This document shows, in pieces, positions 13,201 to 27,500 of a DNA stretch of 64,000 nt. Position 1 is the stretch's first letter. The number at the start of each line of letters is the position of its first letter. The notes under the pieces are model-generated. The model had not been told where the DNA came from. It saw only the letters and a program-made list of their open reading frames with translations, and did not search any database. The translations under genes and the position numbers were made by a program. The stretch comes from Paramecium sonneborni (Eukaryota > Ciliophora > Oligohymenophorea > Peniculida > Parameciidae), in contig CAJJDN010000132.1 in the NCBI GenBank assembly GCA_905182985.1, positions 166,716 to 230,715 on the forward strand. The letters are read 5' to 3'.

Positions 13201-14360
13201 TTATTAATTATTTTAATTCATTGTTTTCTTCTAAAACCTCATTATGATGTTCTAAAGTAGTTTCTAATTAAGTAATCTAATCTTATAACTATTCCTTAAC
13301 AGATAAATACTCTTAACATTTATCAGTTAATTATTAACAATCTTATTCAGATTGTTATAGTTTCTAATTGATAGAATTGTATTCTTCAATTAATTCTTCA
13401 AATTATAGTTTAAGATCTTCAAGTTATTATGCAACACTTTCATCTTATTCTTATTACTATAATTCTTTGTTTTATTTTTCTAATAATTCAATCTATTATT
13501 TAAGTTATTATTTTTCTTTTTAATTTGCCTCTATCTTAATAACAAATTAAGAATTCTCTTCTTAATATTAAATCAAGACTTCTTCTAATTATGCAATCTT
13601 TTCTTCTTAATTTTAATATTCTACTTAAGAACCTTTACCAATTTCATCAATACTTCCTTACATTCCTTCCTTTAATTAAAATTATTCAATTTGTTTATCT
13701 TGAATTTACAATTGATTAGTTTATTTTTCTATTTAATTTTTTAACTTTTCAATCTATTTCTAGAGTTCATCTAAATCACTAATTTAACAGTTTATTATAC
13801 TTTTATTTAGATGGAACAATCTCTTGAGATTATTTTACTTCTACATTACTTTATATCTTTTGTAATTCATCTATTGTCTTTTATAATGCCTATATTTATA
13901 TTTATTATTCATTTAAAGATTTCTAATGATCATCTTTTAGGATTTCAATATCCATCTCATTCTCATCAATTTTAGCACTAATTTGAATTTTAATGATTAC
14001 TTAAGTTATTGTGTAAGTGTTTTAATTTTTTAAGTTGATTCTTACAATTATTTATTTAGATCATGAATTTCTACCTCCAATTAAATAATCTTAGCTCCAC
14101 TTACATCATCTGAATTATTCTTTTATTATATGTCAATATTACTATAACATCTGCTTTTTTTATTGCATCTTATAATTATTTTTTCAGACTCTTTATTTCA
14201 CTCTCCTTACTATTTATATCTGACTTCTATTTATCTATTGTCTCTTCATGTTCCTTTATTTAATCTTCAAGCATCTACTCATACTCTTTTAGACTATCAA
14301 ATTATCTTATATTTATTACTCTGTGATTTCTTGTTAAAGTTTCTAAACTTGTAAGTCCAT
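10216..14360 (-). CDS. Giant coiled-coil protein
   Basis: Roughly 1,300 residues of nearly continuous Glu/Gln/Lys/Leu heptads from the N-terminus (MDLQVQKLQQEIT, then LKEYEQMLEDQIKEHEETI) to about position 11400, followed by a less regular Asn/Lys-rich tail ending FIKSKASEIQNPFL. Introns seen include 14294-14319 (26 nt) and 11840-11867 (28 nt); several more must exist because the frame changes elsewhere. In the tail there is a short Pro/Arg break, KPGTPRRQSDAKEERK. The stop lies 4 bp from the stop of the PH/papain-like gene. Such proteins are typical of cytoskeletal, basal body or trichocyst structures, but no family marker is visible. I cannot exclude two adjacent genes, though the frames I followed read through. 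Confidence 0.7.
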
Positions 14361-14379
14361 TTATTAAATAAATAAAACA
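14361..14379. promoter_or_regulatory. 19-bp divergent promoter region
   Basis: Only 19 bp separate the ATG of the giant coiled-coil gene (minus) from the ATG of the next gene (plus). The sequence is almost pure A/T with no recognisable box. Transcription start sites for both genes must lie here or inside each other's 5' ends. Confidence 0.5.
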
Positions 14380-15008
14380 ATGAGAAATGATGAATAGTTT
14401 CTAAGTTTCATGGTTGAGAATGATGAATCTCAATTTCTGGAATCTAGACTCTTTAAAGACAACGATGAAGACTATTTCAAGTCTCTTAGCAAATAATTTT
14501 ATGGATCTAAATCTTAAGATGGTATTTTATTCAGTTTCTATACATTCATAGTTAAGAAACAATTGAAAACTATTAAATCTGCAGGAGATTTGAAAATTAA
14601 ACTCTCCAATACTGCAAATTTGAATAACGTCTTGCAACCTTTCTCTATAAGCTATTAACTGCAGTAGGTACTCATCAATTTTATTATTATTTTTAGTAAA
14701 TTCATAAACTGTTGAGCAAACCTAAACCTTAAGGATAGAGTTTGCAAAGTTCGTTTAAAACAAATTAGAAAATGAACCAAATTAAGTTAACATATTAACA
14801 GCTCTAAAATAGAAAACTATTTATATCAAAAAATGAAGATTCTAACATTTTAACATAAAATTCCTATCGAAGTACTCTTAACACAAGCACAAAGAGCTAG
14901 CCTAAAAAGGAGAATGTTTTAGATTTGTATTAAATGAAATTAAAAACAGAGAGAAGTGTCGAAAAACCCAAATTAATGAAGATCCTCAAGAGGAATAAGA
15001 TGCATTGA
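14380..15008 (+). CDS. Hypothetical protein, basic C-terminus
   Basis: About 189 residues after removing introns 14522-14551 (30 nt) and 14668-14696 (29 nt); the length then divides by three. The N-terminal 50 residues are acidic and aromatic (EDYFKSLSKQFYG). The rest is Lys/Gln/Ser/Thr-rich with a basic end, KPKLMKILKRNKMH. No domain, signal or membrane segment is seen. Confidence 0.7.
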
Positions 15009-15057
15009 AGATTTTATATATTTTTTGCTCTTTTTTTGTTTTTTCAAATAAAATATA

Positions 15058-16407
15058 ATGATCAAAATTTGTGGTTATTGTATGTCTAATTTGCAGAAAT
15101 TGAAAAAGTATGCTCCTCCTAAAAAATTAGATGAAAAAACCTTAAGACCTTATTAGCATCCAACAAATCCATTAAGTAAAAAAATTGATGTTCTAACTCC
15201 AACAAAACCAGAACGATTTTTATTAGAGGATTATGAAACACCAGCTACACTTTATACAACAGATGAAAAAGTAATAAAAACAACTGAATTGGGTACAAAG
15301 GTGTCAAATAAAATATTATTAAAACCATTAGCAGAAAAACCATCTGTAGCTATATAAGAATAGAAATTTTTAGCTGTTTCTATTATAGGACCTCCTAATT
15401 CAGGGAAATCAACATTTTTAAATTAAATGGTAGGTGAACCAATAAGTGCAGTATCAAATAAAAGTAATACAACAGTTACTGAAATTCGAGGAGTTCAGAC
15501 TGATATTAAAAATGGTGTTTAGATTGAGTTTGTTGATACTCCAGGAGTTACTAAACGTTATAAATTTTCTAAGCATTTTGTAACAAAGGCTTGGGATGCA
15601 ATTTAAGACACTAATTTAGTAATCATTTTAATTGATGCTATGAAAACTTTAGATATAAGTATGAATAATGTAATGTAGAGATTAAATAAAATATAAGTAG
15701 ATTAAGAGTAATTGAGAAGTTATTTTAGAAATGAAGACAATTTCAAATTATCAGAAGAAAAACCTATTCCAAAAATACTTGTTTTCAATAAAATGGATTT
15801 ATGTTTTAATAAAAAGAAATTAAAATGGTTATAAGCTGAAATGGAAGATTTAGGAAAATATGACTAAACATTTTATATATCTTCTTTAACAGGTTATGGA
15901 ATTGAGGAATTAAAATAATATTTATATTCCCAAAGTTTTTAATGCAAATGGAAACATAATGAAAATTAAAAACATTTATTTACACCTATGGATTAATTGG
16001 AATAAATTATTAGATAGGCAATTTTTAAAAGATTTTATAAAGAAATACCATTCATAATTGGTATTTATGTAAAAGAATTTAGAGTGACAAGTAAAGAATC
16101 TGCAAAAATAGAAATATAAATAAATGTTTAAACATCATCATAAGCAAGAATTGTTATAGGAGAAGAAGGTAGAGCATTAAAATAAGTTTAAAATGAAATA
16201 GAAATAAGTATGGCAGAAGTATATAAGCGATTATTTTAAGTGAAATTATAAGTAACAATTAAAGAGGGCGAAAAATAAATAGAATTTGATACAGAAAAGG
16301 AGGATCGAATTGAACATGCTTAATTTGATGAATCTTTTTTTAAAAAGGAAGAAAGAAATAGAAAACAACTTTTAAATGCTAAATTTTCAAAATTTTTATA
16401 AGAATGA
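15058..16407 (+). CDS. Era-like GTPase with KH domain, probably mitochondrial
   Basis: Intronless, 449 residues. GTPase motifs are clear: G1 GPPNSGKST near residue 119, the G2 region SNTTVTEIRGV, G3 DTPGV, and G4 NKMD near 245. They are followed by the Era-type YISSLTGYGIEEL loop. The C-terminal KH domain has IPFIIGIYVKEF and the binding loop IVIGEEGRALKQV. Era proteins bind the 3' end of small-subunit rRNA and assist ribosome assembly. The roughly 115-residue N-terminal extension, with basic residues and cysteines at the start (MIKICGYCMSNLQKLKKY), fits import into mitochondria as for ERAL1; this localisation is inferred. Confidence 0.93.
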
Positions 16408-16432
16408 AATTATTTATTATATTGTGAATAAA

Positions 16433-18269
<1,837 letters not shown>

Positions 18270-18286
18270 AAATATAGATAATTATT

Positions 18287-21200
18287 TCAAGAATCAACAT
18301 CCTTTGCATGCAAGAACTCTTTTATAAATTATTTTATTGATCTAATTCTTTGTATTACTCTTAATGGAATCATCATTATCATTGATCTTGTTCTCCATAT
18401 ATCTCTTGTCATCTTTAATACAAGTGGTAACCATAAAATGAAGTAAATTATAAAAAGCAATACTTCAAAAACAATAAATAATGCCAATCTTTAAGTTTTT
18501 GAACTATCTATATCGTTGTTGATACCCTATTATAATTATTTCATCAAATATCTAAATGTACCTAAAATTTAATAATGAAATAGAATTACCTCTATTGTAG
18601 GATTCTTATATAACTCTTGCTTCTTTTGATTAATTAAAATTATTAAGATTCAGAATGTTATTTCTAATGATATCAGAATCTTAAGTAATATTTTTAAATG
18701 TTGTAAATCCTCTTGCTATAGCTGTAAAATTAGCTTTAGAATTATTCCAAAATTAATCATATATTGTCATAATATATCTTAAATTTTCAAAATAACGTGC
18801 TACTCCAACTGCCATTCCTTAATACATTGCACCATCAGCAAATGTTTAACATTCAGTTTCTGTCATTTCATTCATTTCTTAGGATAATATAGTACAAGGT
18901 TGAAGCATAAACATTTATTTAAAAGCATCTGAATATAATTAATTTGTTATATCAACATTTAATGAATGTTCTTAATGAATTGATGAATCTAATGCATATA
19001 AATTATCAATATTTGATTTTACAATTTTATAAGAGTCTTCATTCAAAATTGTCATATTTCTATTAATATAGAGTGATCTTTCAGCATTATCTGCAAAACG
19101 ATAAAATCCTTCAGCTCTACAAGTAGCATTTATTTCAGGTACAAGCTATGCTAAATTGCTTAAAAGTGTATCTGACATAAAATAATTAAAAATAAAATAA
19201 GCTTATAAGATTAAGATGATTAAAAAGAAAGCAAAGATATAATTACGTTAGTCTTTATTAGTATTTTTGAACTTCTTCTTTTTTCTCTTACTCTTCAATG
19301 TTCTATTAAGTTCCTCTTATTCTTCTTTTTCAAGTTCTTCTAATTCTGATAATACTTCTTCCTCTTCTCCAATTTATAAATTAGAAATAAAGTTCTCACT
19401 TTTGTTATATAAATATTTAACAGTTTTATCTGGGATATCTAAAAACATTGACAATATTTCTTCTTGTGTTTTATTAACAGACAATGTTATAAAAGTTAAT
19501 AGAATTAATCCTAAACCTAGAGCTCCTGCAGATATACCTAAAATTAACAAAAATGTTTCTTTTTTTTCTGTAGTTTTATTAGTTAAACCTATGGCATATA
19601 AATTACTTGAGTTTCTTAATTAAAATACAAGATCATTAAGAAGATTGTAAATAATAAATCCAACATCATCATCCTCAAAAACAATTTTATTTAAAACTTT
19701 ATCTCTAACATTTAATGCTTTACTCACAATTTATTAAGTAGCTTCCATAATATCGTATTTTTAATATTCATTACCAAATTTCATTTTAACAACATCTTCA
19801 CTTTGCAATTCGTTTAATTCATCACTAATAAATATGTCAGACAACATTAGATTTTTATTAAGAAGAGATACCATTTAAATTGAATCATTTAGTTTTTATT
19901 TTTCAGATTATTCAAATGCTTTTAAATCTGTAGTAGTATTTAATTACCAAACATTTAAATTTAGCATCCATAAATTTTAAACTGATGATAGAATAGTGTG
20001 TAATTCTGCTGTTCTTAAATTTGTGTCTTCAACTAATAAGACGGTATTAAAGATTTCATCATATTATGCTTAACAAACAAAGAAATCAGCAAAACTTAAT
20101 GCTACTAATACAAGAATTAAGATGTTAGCAGTCCAACTTAATTTAGTAATAACAGGAGGTGTAATTTAACTATTAACTACAATAGATAAATTCTTTCTCG
20201 ATCTAAAAACATTATTAAAATCCTATTGTTATCCTTCTTAATCATTATCTACATCTTATTATCTTTGAAAAACACTCTTTCCTTATTCATCTTCTTCTGA
20301 CATCATTTCTTCTCTATCATCAATATCTTATACCCTATTTTCAAATAATCTTAGAGTCTTAATTCCTTCTGCATAATTAATTTTAATTTATTATTGCTAT
20401 ATATTTTATTCATCTGATTTTTCTGTCTTTACTTAAGATTTAAATATTTCAACTCCTCCTTAAACTGAAGAAACCATAGAAGATTAATCATTTTAATCCC
20501 ATAAAATAGTTTAATCTACTCTTTATGAATTAGTATCAGCAACATATTCTCCTAAATAAAGAGCTTTAGATGGATTATATTTAAATTACATGCTATTACT
20601 AATCACTTTCTATTATAAATTATTGATTTCTAAATTCATACTAGCATCACTTCCTTATTATTCTAATTTTACTACATAACCAACAACTTAATCTTGATTT
20701 TCATTCATTACTTCATAAGTATAACATTGAAATTAAATATTATCATCTTTTCTATCTTATTCATCTAATTCTTAAGATCCCTATTAACTATTACTTACAC
20801 CTGATTGAGTAGCAGGATTAAATACTATTGGGCCTCCTACTTTAGATAAAAATAACTGTTTCTATTATAAATAATTTGGAAGTATCTCTGTTATTGGAGT
20901 CTTTTTATGTGATATTAATTTTGAATCTATATTCAATAAAGGTATACAAGAGGATGATATTGAATCTATCACTTCTTCACTATCTAATATTAAATAACAT
21001 GATGGTTTAAATGATTTTGGTATTCTGAATTATGCTGCTAATTAAACATTATCATCTATTGACTATATTACTTTTAAATATATATAACAAGGCATTATGT
21101 AATTTGATTTCATCTTTATATAAACTAATCTCTCTTTATTTATATTTCTGTTATCATTCGATTATAAAAAATTCTCAACATGACTATCATGAAATTTAGA

Positions 21201-24200
21201 ATATAAATTTGGCATAAATATATTGATCTTACGATTTATCATCTCAGATTTATTATAACCAAATAAATTACAACATGCTAAATTCAAATTCGTTATTTAT
21301 GCAAACTTTTCTTAAGCTGTTGAAACCAATATTGTTGGCTATGATTCATAACTAATATCCTCACTACTTATTAAAGATATTGCTGTTTTATTCTTCATCT
21401 TATTATTCTAAGTCTATAAATGTCTAGATCTATCCAATAATTCTTCTCCATAATCTTTATCTTATAATACTTCAATAATAAATTTTCCATATAATCTCAT
21501 AGCTTTAGGTAAATTTTAAGTCATTTTTTACATTTTATTCCATAATTCTTCAACTTAAGTAATAGCTAAATTAATTTTAGCACCAATATCATTCATTTTA
21601 CCTAAATCAGGTGAATCTTCTTATAATTAAGACCAAAAGTCCATATGCATTAATGTTGCTCTTTCTATTTTATTTTAAAATGATCTCATATGATTTTAAA
21701 ATGCTAATTCTGTTGCTACATCTAAATTTCCCATATTTTCATTCTATACTGCATTCATTTCATCTTCTATTACCTTTTTATATCTAAATATTATAAACTC
21801 ATTATCTAAACTTGGACATAATTATTCTCCTTATATTAATTCATTTAATGCTTATTATCTTTATTTCNNNNNNNNNNNNNNNNNNNNNNNNNNNNNNNNN
21901 NNNNNNNNNNNNNNNNNNNNNNNNNNNNNNNNNNNNNNNNNNNNNNNNNNNNNNNNNNNNNNNNNNNNNNNNNNNNNNNNNNNNNNNNNNNNNNNNNNNN
22001 NNNNNNNNNNNNNNNNNNNNNNNNNNNNNNNNNNNNNNNNNNNNNNNNNNNNNNNNNNNNNNNNNNNNNNNNNNNNNNNNNNNNNNNNNNNNNNNNNNNN
22101 NNNNNNNNNNNNNNNNNNNNNNNNNNNNNNNNNNNNNNNNNNNNNNNNNNNNNNNNNNNNNNNNNNNNNNNNNNNNNNNNNNNNNNNNNNNNNNNNNNNN
22201 NNNNNNNNNNNNNNNNNNNNNNNNNNNNNNNNNNNNNNNNNNNNNNNNNNNNNNNNNNNNNNNNNNNNNNNNNNNNNNNNNNNNNNNNNNNNNNNNNNNN
22301 NNNNNNNNNNNNNNNNNNNNNNNNNNNNNNNNNNNNNNNNNNNNNNNNNNNNNNNNNNNNNNNNNNNNNNNNNNNNNNNNNNNNNNNNNNNNNNNNNNNN
22401 NNNNNNNNNNNNNNNNNNNNNNNNNNNNNNNNNNNNNNNNNNNNNNNNNNNNNNNNNNNNNNNNNNNNNNNNNNNNNNNNNNNNNNNNNNNNNNNNNNNN
22501 NNNNNNNNNNNNNNNNNNNNNNNNNNNNNNNNNNNNNNNNNNNNNNNNNNNNNNNNNNNNNNNNNNNNNNNNNNNNNNNNNNNNNNNNNNNNNNNNNNNN
22601 NNNNNNNNNNNNNNNNNNNNNNNNNNNNNNNNNNNNNNNNNNNNNNNNNNNNNNNNNNNNNNNNNNNNNNNNNNNNNNNNNNNNNNNNNNNNNNNNNNNN
22701 NNNNNNNNNNNNNNNNNAATAATTCTTCTCCATAATCTTTATCTTATAATACTTCAATAATAAATTTTCCATATAATCTCATAGCTTTAGGTAAATTTTA
22801 AGTCATTTTTTACATTTTATTCCATAATTCTTCAACTTAAGTAATAGCTAAATTAATTTTAGCACCAATATCATTCATTTTACCTAAATCAGGTGAATCT
22901 TCTTATAATTAAGACCAAAAGTCCATATGCATTAATGTTGCTCTTTCTATTTTATTTTAAAATGATCTCATATGATTTTAAAATGCTAATTCTGTTGCTA
23001 CATCTAAATTTCCCATATTTTCATTCTATACTGCATTCATTTCATCTTCTATTACCTTTTTATATCTAAATATTATAAACTCATTATCTAAACTTGGACA
23101 TAATTATTCTCCTTATATTAATTCATTTAATGCTTATTATCTTTATTTCATATTGTCAAGTAAAAAAAAAGAATACCTTATACGTAAACTTATTTCATTA
23201 GGAAATTTTTTAATCTAATTGAAATAAATTTACCCCATCACCATCAAAAGATCTACATCTCTTTCAGTTAAGGTACCTTCTTTAAATAATGGTTTTTGTT
23301 ATCTCTAATTGGTTAATTTCTTTTATTTTAAATAGCAATCTTCCCTTGTACAAGTAGCTTTATGTATTTCTAAGAATCCATCAAGTAACAATGAACAATT
23401 TTGATTTTGTTAAGATTTATAAAATAATTTTAATAAATGATTTGTTAATTGAAGAACTTAATCTGGATCCTAAACTTTATTAAGATTCAATAAAAGAAGA
23501 TCATAATGCATTTTTTCACTTCTAAATATAGCAATTATCATTAATGGCAATCCTGCCAACCAAGCATAAACAGTACCAAAAAATAAAACTCCTTCTAAAA
23601 ATTTTGCAAAGCATAATAGAGTTGCACCCCACATGTTCATGGCTACTAACATTGACCAAGCTTTTTATATGTACATATTATTAAATGGAGATTCAACATG
23701 AATTTTCCAAAAAATAGTGAAACTACCGATCATCATAATTAATATCATCAAATAATCATAATTCCTACCATTCATAAATGTGTAACAAATAACCATTATC
23801 AATTCGTAAGTCAAAAAAACTGCATTAGCTCTTCCTGTCAATTTTGATGAAGCTTCATGTGGTTGATACCTTGACTCATAGTATAATAAGGAAAATAGAG
23901 TACAGAGTATAAAAAATATTATTGTTCCAAAGATTGCTACAATTGCATGTACAATGTGAATATTAGACCAACATTCAACTTCAAAAAGGAGATGTCTAAG
24001 TACTCCATTTTGATCAGATTAACATGCTAACATAGATAATAGCAAATCAATGATAGGCATATAGAGTGCTTGTAAAAAAATGCTTATCAAAAATCTTAGT
24101 AGTATAATTGGCCATGTAAAGGAGCTTTTGGATTTACTGATACTATAACTTAATAAGAAGATGAGCATTAATGCAAATAAAACGAGTCCCAAACACACAT

Positions 24201-24547
24201 ACATCATTGCTGTAAATCCTGAAAAACTTATCATTTCAAAATATGGTGTTAATAGTACATATCTAATATAAGAAAAGTCTTTACCCAAAGATTTTATTAA
24301 GCTACTTAGTAAGAATTTCATTTTGCCAAACTTTCCAAATCTATCTATTAAATATTATATAAGTGATCTGCATGTATTATAACAATATCCCAATACATGT
24401 AAAAGGAATTGACTATTCTTCATCTTTTAACATAAGTTAGATGACTCGGAAGAAGACTCCTTTTAGTTCTGTTTACATTTTATCAATTAAGGATCTCTCG
24501 GAATCTAGAGAACCTTTTGTAGTGCCAAAATTTGATTTTAGTTCCAT
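18287..24547 (-). CDS. TmcB-like polytopic PAS-domain membrane protein, array copy 1 (assembly-broken)
   Basis: The start is MELKSNFGTTKGSLDSERSL at 24547, and a 22-nt intron (24263-24284) follows. A series of hydrophobic segments then includes ECWSNIHIVHAIVA and FGTVYAWLAGLPLMIIA. Next comes the hallmark segment LYGKFIIEVLQDKDYGEELL and a PAS domain (ILVSTAQEKFAQITNLNLAC through INIFMPNLYSKFHDSHV). After a long linker come further membrane segments, an extracellular-looking Cys/Asn-rich region, a last TM, and the end RSMIMMIPLRVIQRIRS. The family is widespread in ciliates and protists; PAS suggests sensing, but its ligand is unknown. An 850-N gap (21868-22717) interrupts the gene, with the same 432 bp on both sides. 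Merging those gives about 4.98 kb, matching copy 3. Confidence 0.85.
21436..23149. repeat. 432-bp direct repeat flanking an 850-N gap (unmerged contig overlap)
   Basis: Bases 21436-21867 and 22718-23149 are the same 432-bp sequence, ending against and starting at the N run (21868-22717). The block encodes the LYGKFIIEVLQDKDYGEELL region and is also found in copies 2 and 3. Because both contigs stop exactly at the block borders, the assembler probably broke at this repeat and the gap has no real content. Confidence 0.85.
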
Positions 24548-24570
24548 TGTTAATTAAATAAATAAAATTT

Positions 24571-27500
24571 TCACTATTCTGATCCTAGCACCAGATTTCC
24601 AACATATCCTTTAATAGATTTAATCTTTAATATGACATTTAAAGGTATCATCATAATTAATCCTTTAGTTCTCCAAAAATCTCTAATCATTCTAATCGAT
24701 GCTGGATACCATCCTATGAAGTACACTAAAAATACTAAAACTTCAAACACTATGAATATGGCTAATAATTAAGTCTAAGTTAAACTTATATCATCTTTCA
24801 ACCCTTTTATAAATTGTTCAACCAAATATATAAATGTCCCTATTAATCATATTTCCTCAAATACCTTTAATAAAAATATTCTGCATTACTCTTGCTTCTG
24901 ATGCTTATTTAAAGTTATTCAAATTATATATGTAATTAGTTACATTATCAGAATCTTAAGTAATATTTCTAAATACTCCCCATCCTCTTGCTGCAACTGT
25001 AAAATTCACTTCTGGATGACCATAAAACATATCATACATTGTCATTAAATATCTTATATTTTCAAAATATCTAGCTATTCCTACTGCCATTCCTTACTAT
25101 ATTGAACCACTTGCGAAATTCTCACAATATTCCAAATCTGTGTACTTAAGTTATATGAAAATCTAACAAGGATTTTACATAAACATCATCTAAAATGTCT
25201 CAAAATAATCAGCATTCATTATATCAGAGTTCTATGCATGTTCCTAATGTAAAATAGAATCCAAATCATAGTTTTATTATATATTACTCACTACTGCTAA
25301 ATATGCATCTTATAATAATATTGGATCCTCTCTATTCAAAAACAATTATCTCTCAGCATTATCAACATATCTATAAAATGAACCAGATCTTGCTGTTATA
25401 TTTAACTCTGGTATTTATTGATTTAAATTACTATAAGTCATCTCATTTAAAAAATAATTCATTATAAAATAACTTATAAACATTGATACAACCAATATTG
25501 CTATCATTGATTAAATTCGAAAAAATGAATTACTATTTTTTAGTAATTTCTTTCTTCTCTTAGATCTCAATGATCTATTTAATTCTTTTGCTTCTTCATT
25601 CTCTTCTTCACTCATTTCTGATGATATCTCCTCCTCTTCACCAATTTATAAATTTGATATAAAATTCTCACTCTTATTATATAAAAATTTAACTGTTTTT
25701 TCAGGTATTTCTATAAATAATTAAAGTATTTATTCTTAAATTTAATTTATTTCCATCAAAAACAATATTATTAAAATTAATAATATAAAAAATGAGCAAC
25801 CAGCAACAATTAATAATATTAAAAATATAACAATGTTATTTTATGCAACATCTTATAATCCATATGAATATTACCCTGTTTCATTTCGATATTAAAATAC
25901 AATATCATTAAATAAATTATATAAAATAAAACTTGTATCTTCATCCTCTTCATTAATCTTAGAAAGTTCCTTATCTCTAATAATCAAAGCTTTACTAATT
26001 ATTTATTAAGTTGCTTCAATTAAATCATACATTTCAAAATTATTTTTTGTAATTCTAACATTAACTACACTTTTTGAATGTAACTCTTATATATAATCAT
26101 TGATAAATATATCTGATAACATTATTTATTTATTGGCTTATGTTAATACATAAATTGATTCATTTAGTTCAGTTCTTTGCTATTATTCATAACTAATGGC
26201 TTCAATTTGGGTTAAATTCCATATCCCAAGATTAAGCATTTATAAATTTTAGATATTCATTAAAATTTAATTGCATTCTAAATTTCTTGTTGTAGCATAA
26301 GCTAATAAACTTAATGAATCTTGGATATTTTAAAATAAGAACAATCCAACAAAATAAGATGTAAAAGATAGAGATAAAACACCCAACATCAAAATATTAA
26401 TTATCCAACTCAAATATACCATAACATTTGGAATTTGTTAATTATTTATTGCTGAACTTAATGATTTTCGATTACGAAATATATTATGTTTTTATCCAAA
26501 CTCTATTTCATCTTAATTATCCTAGTTTCTTTAAAATACACTTGAGTGTTATTCTTCATCTTATTCTGAACAATCTAATTTTATATCCTCTAAATCTTAT
26601 ATTCTATTTTCAAACAATTTAAGAGTTCTTATACCTTCAGCATAATTAATTTTATTTGTTTTATTTTCTTCATTTACCATCTTTTTTTCTTCTTAAGTTT
26701 CTTCACTTGTCCTAGATGTATATTCCCATATTACAGTCTGATCTACACGAGCAGAATTAATTTCATCTTAATTTTCACCTACAAATAATGCTTTATTCGG
26801 ATAATATTTAAATTAAAAACTATTACAACTTTAATTTGGAATCGCTAATTATTATACTATATCAGGAGTAACTAAAAAACTTTAATTAGCAACTATCTTC
26901 TCTAATTTAATTACATAACCAAAAACTTAACCTATTTTTTCATTTTCAATTTCATTTAACTAAATTTGAAATTCTATCTAAGTTTCATCCATATCATTAA
27001 TGTAATATTATATATAATTGGAATTCTAAATTAAAGAATTCTATAAATTTAACCAAATTTTACACCCATTTTTATTTAAATAATCATTCCTATTAAAATT
27101 AGGAAAAATCTCTTAAATAAATATCTTTTTATGGCTAATCATTTTCTGATCTATAAATATATTACAAATACAAGAAGATGAGACACTCTCAATAGATTCA
27201 TCTGCATCTAAAATAATATAACAGGAATTTTTAAAATTACGTAAATTCTTAAATTAAACTACTAATTAGCTGTTTTCTTCAGCTGATTGAAGCATTTTTA
27301 ACTATAAATAGCAAGGCAATATGTATCCTGATTTTAATCTTAAATAAATAAGTTTTTCTCTTTATGTCTTTGAAGAATCATTTAGTTCTTAAAAACTCTC
27401 AATAAATTAATCATGAAATTTTGCATAAATTGATGGTATGATTATATTTATTCTTCTATTTAATAATTCATTTTTATGATAACCCAATAAATTACAAGCA

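Noticed and set aside
19267..19623. Plus-strand open frame of 118 codons with a Ser-rich run
   Set aside because: It is antisense to the acidic linker and membrane segment of array copy 1 (EEEE and Lys-rich codons give the Ser and Phe runs).
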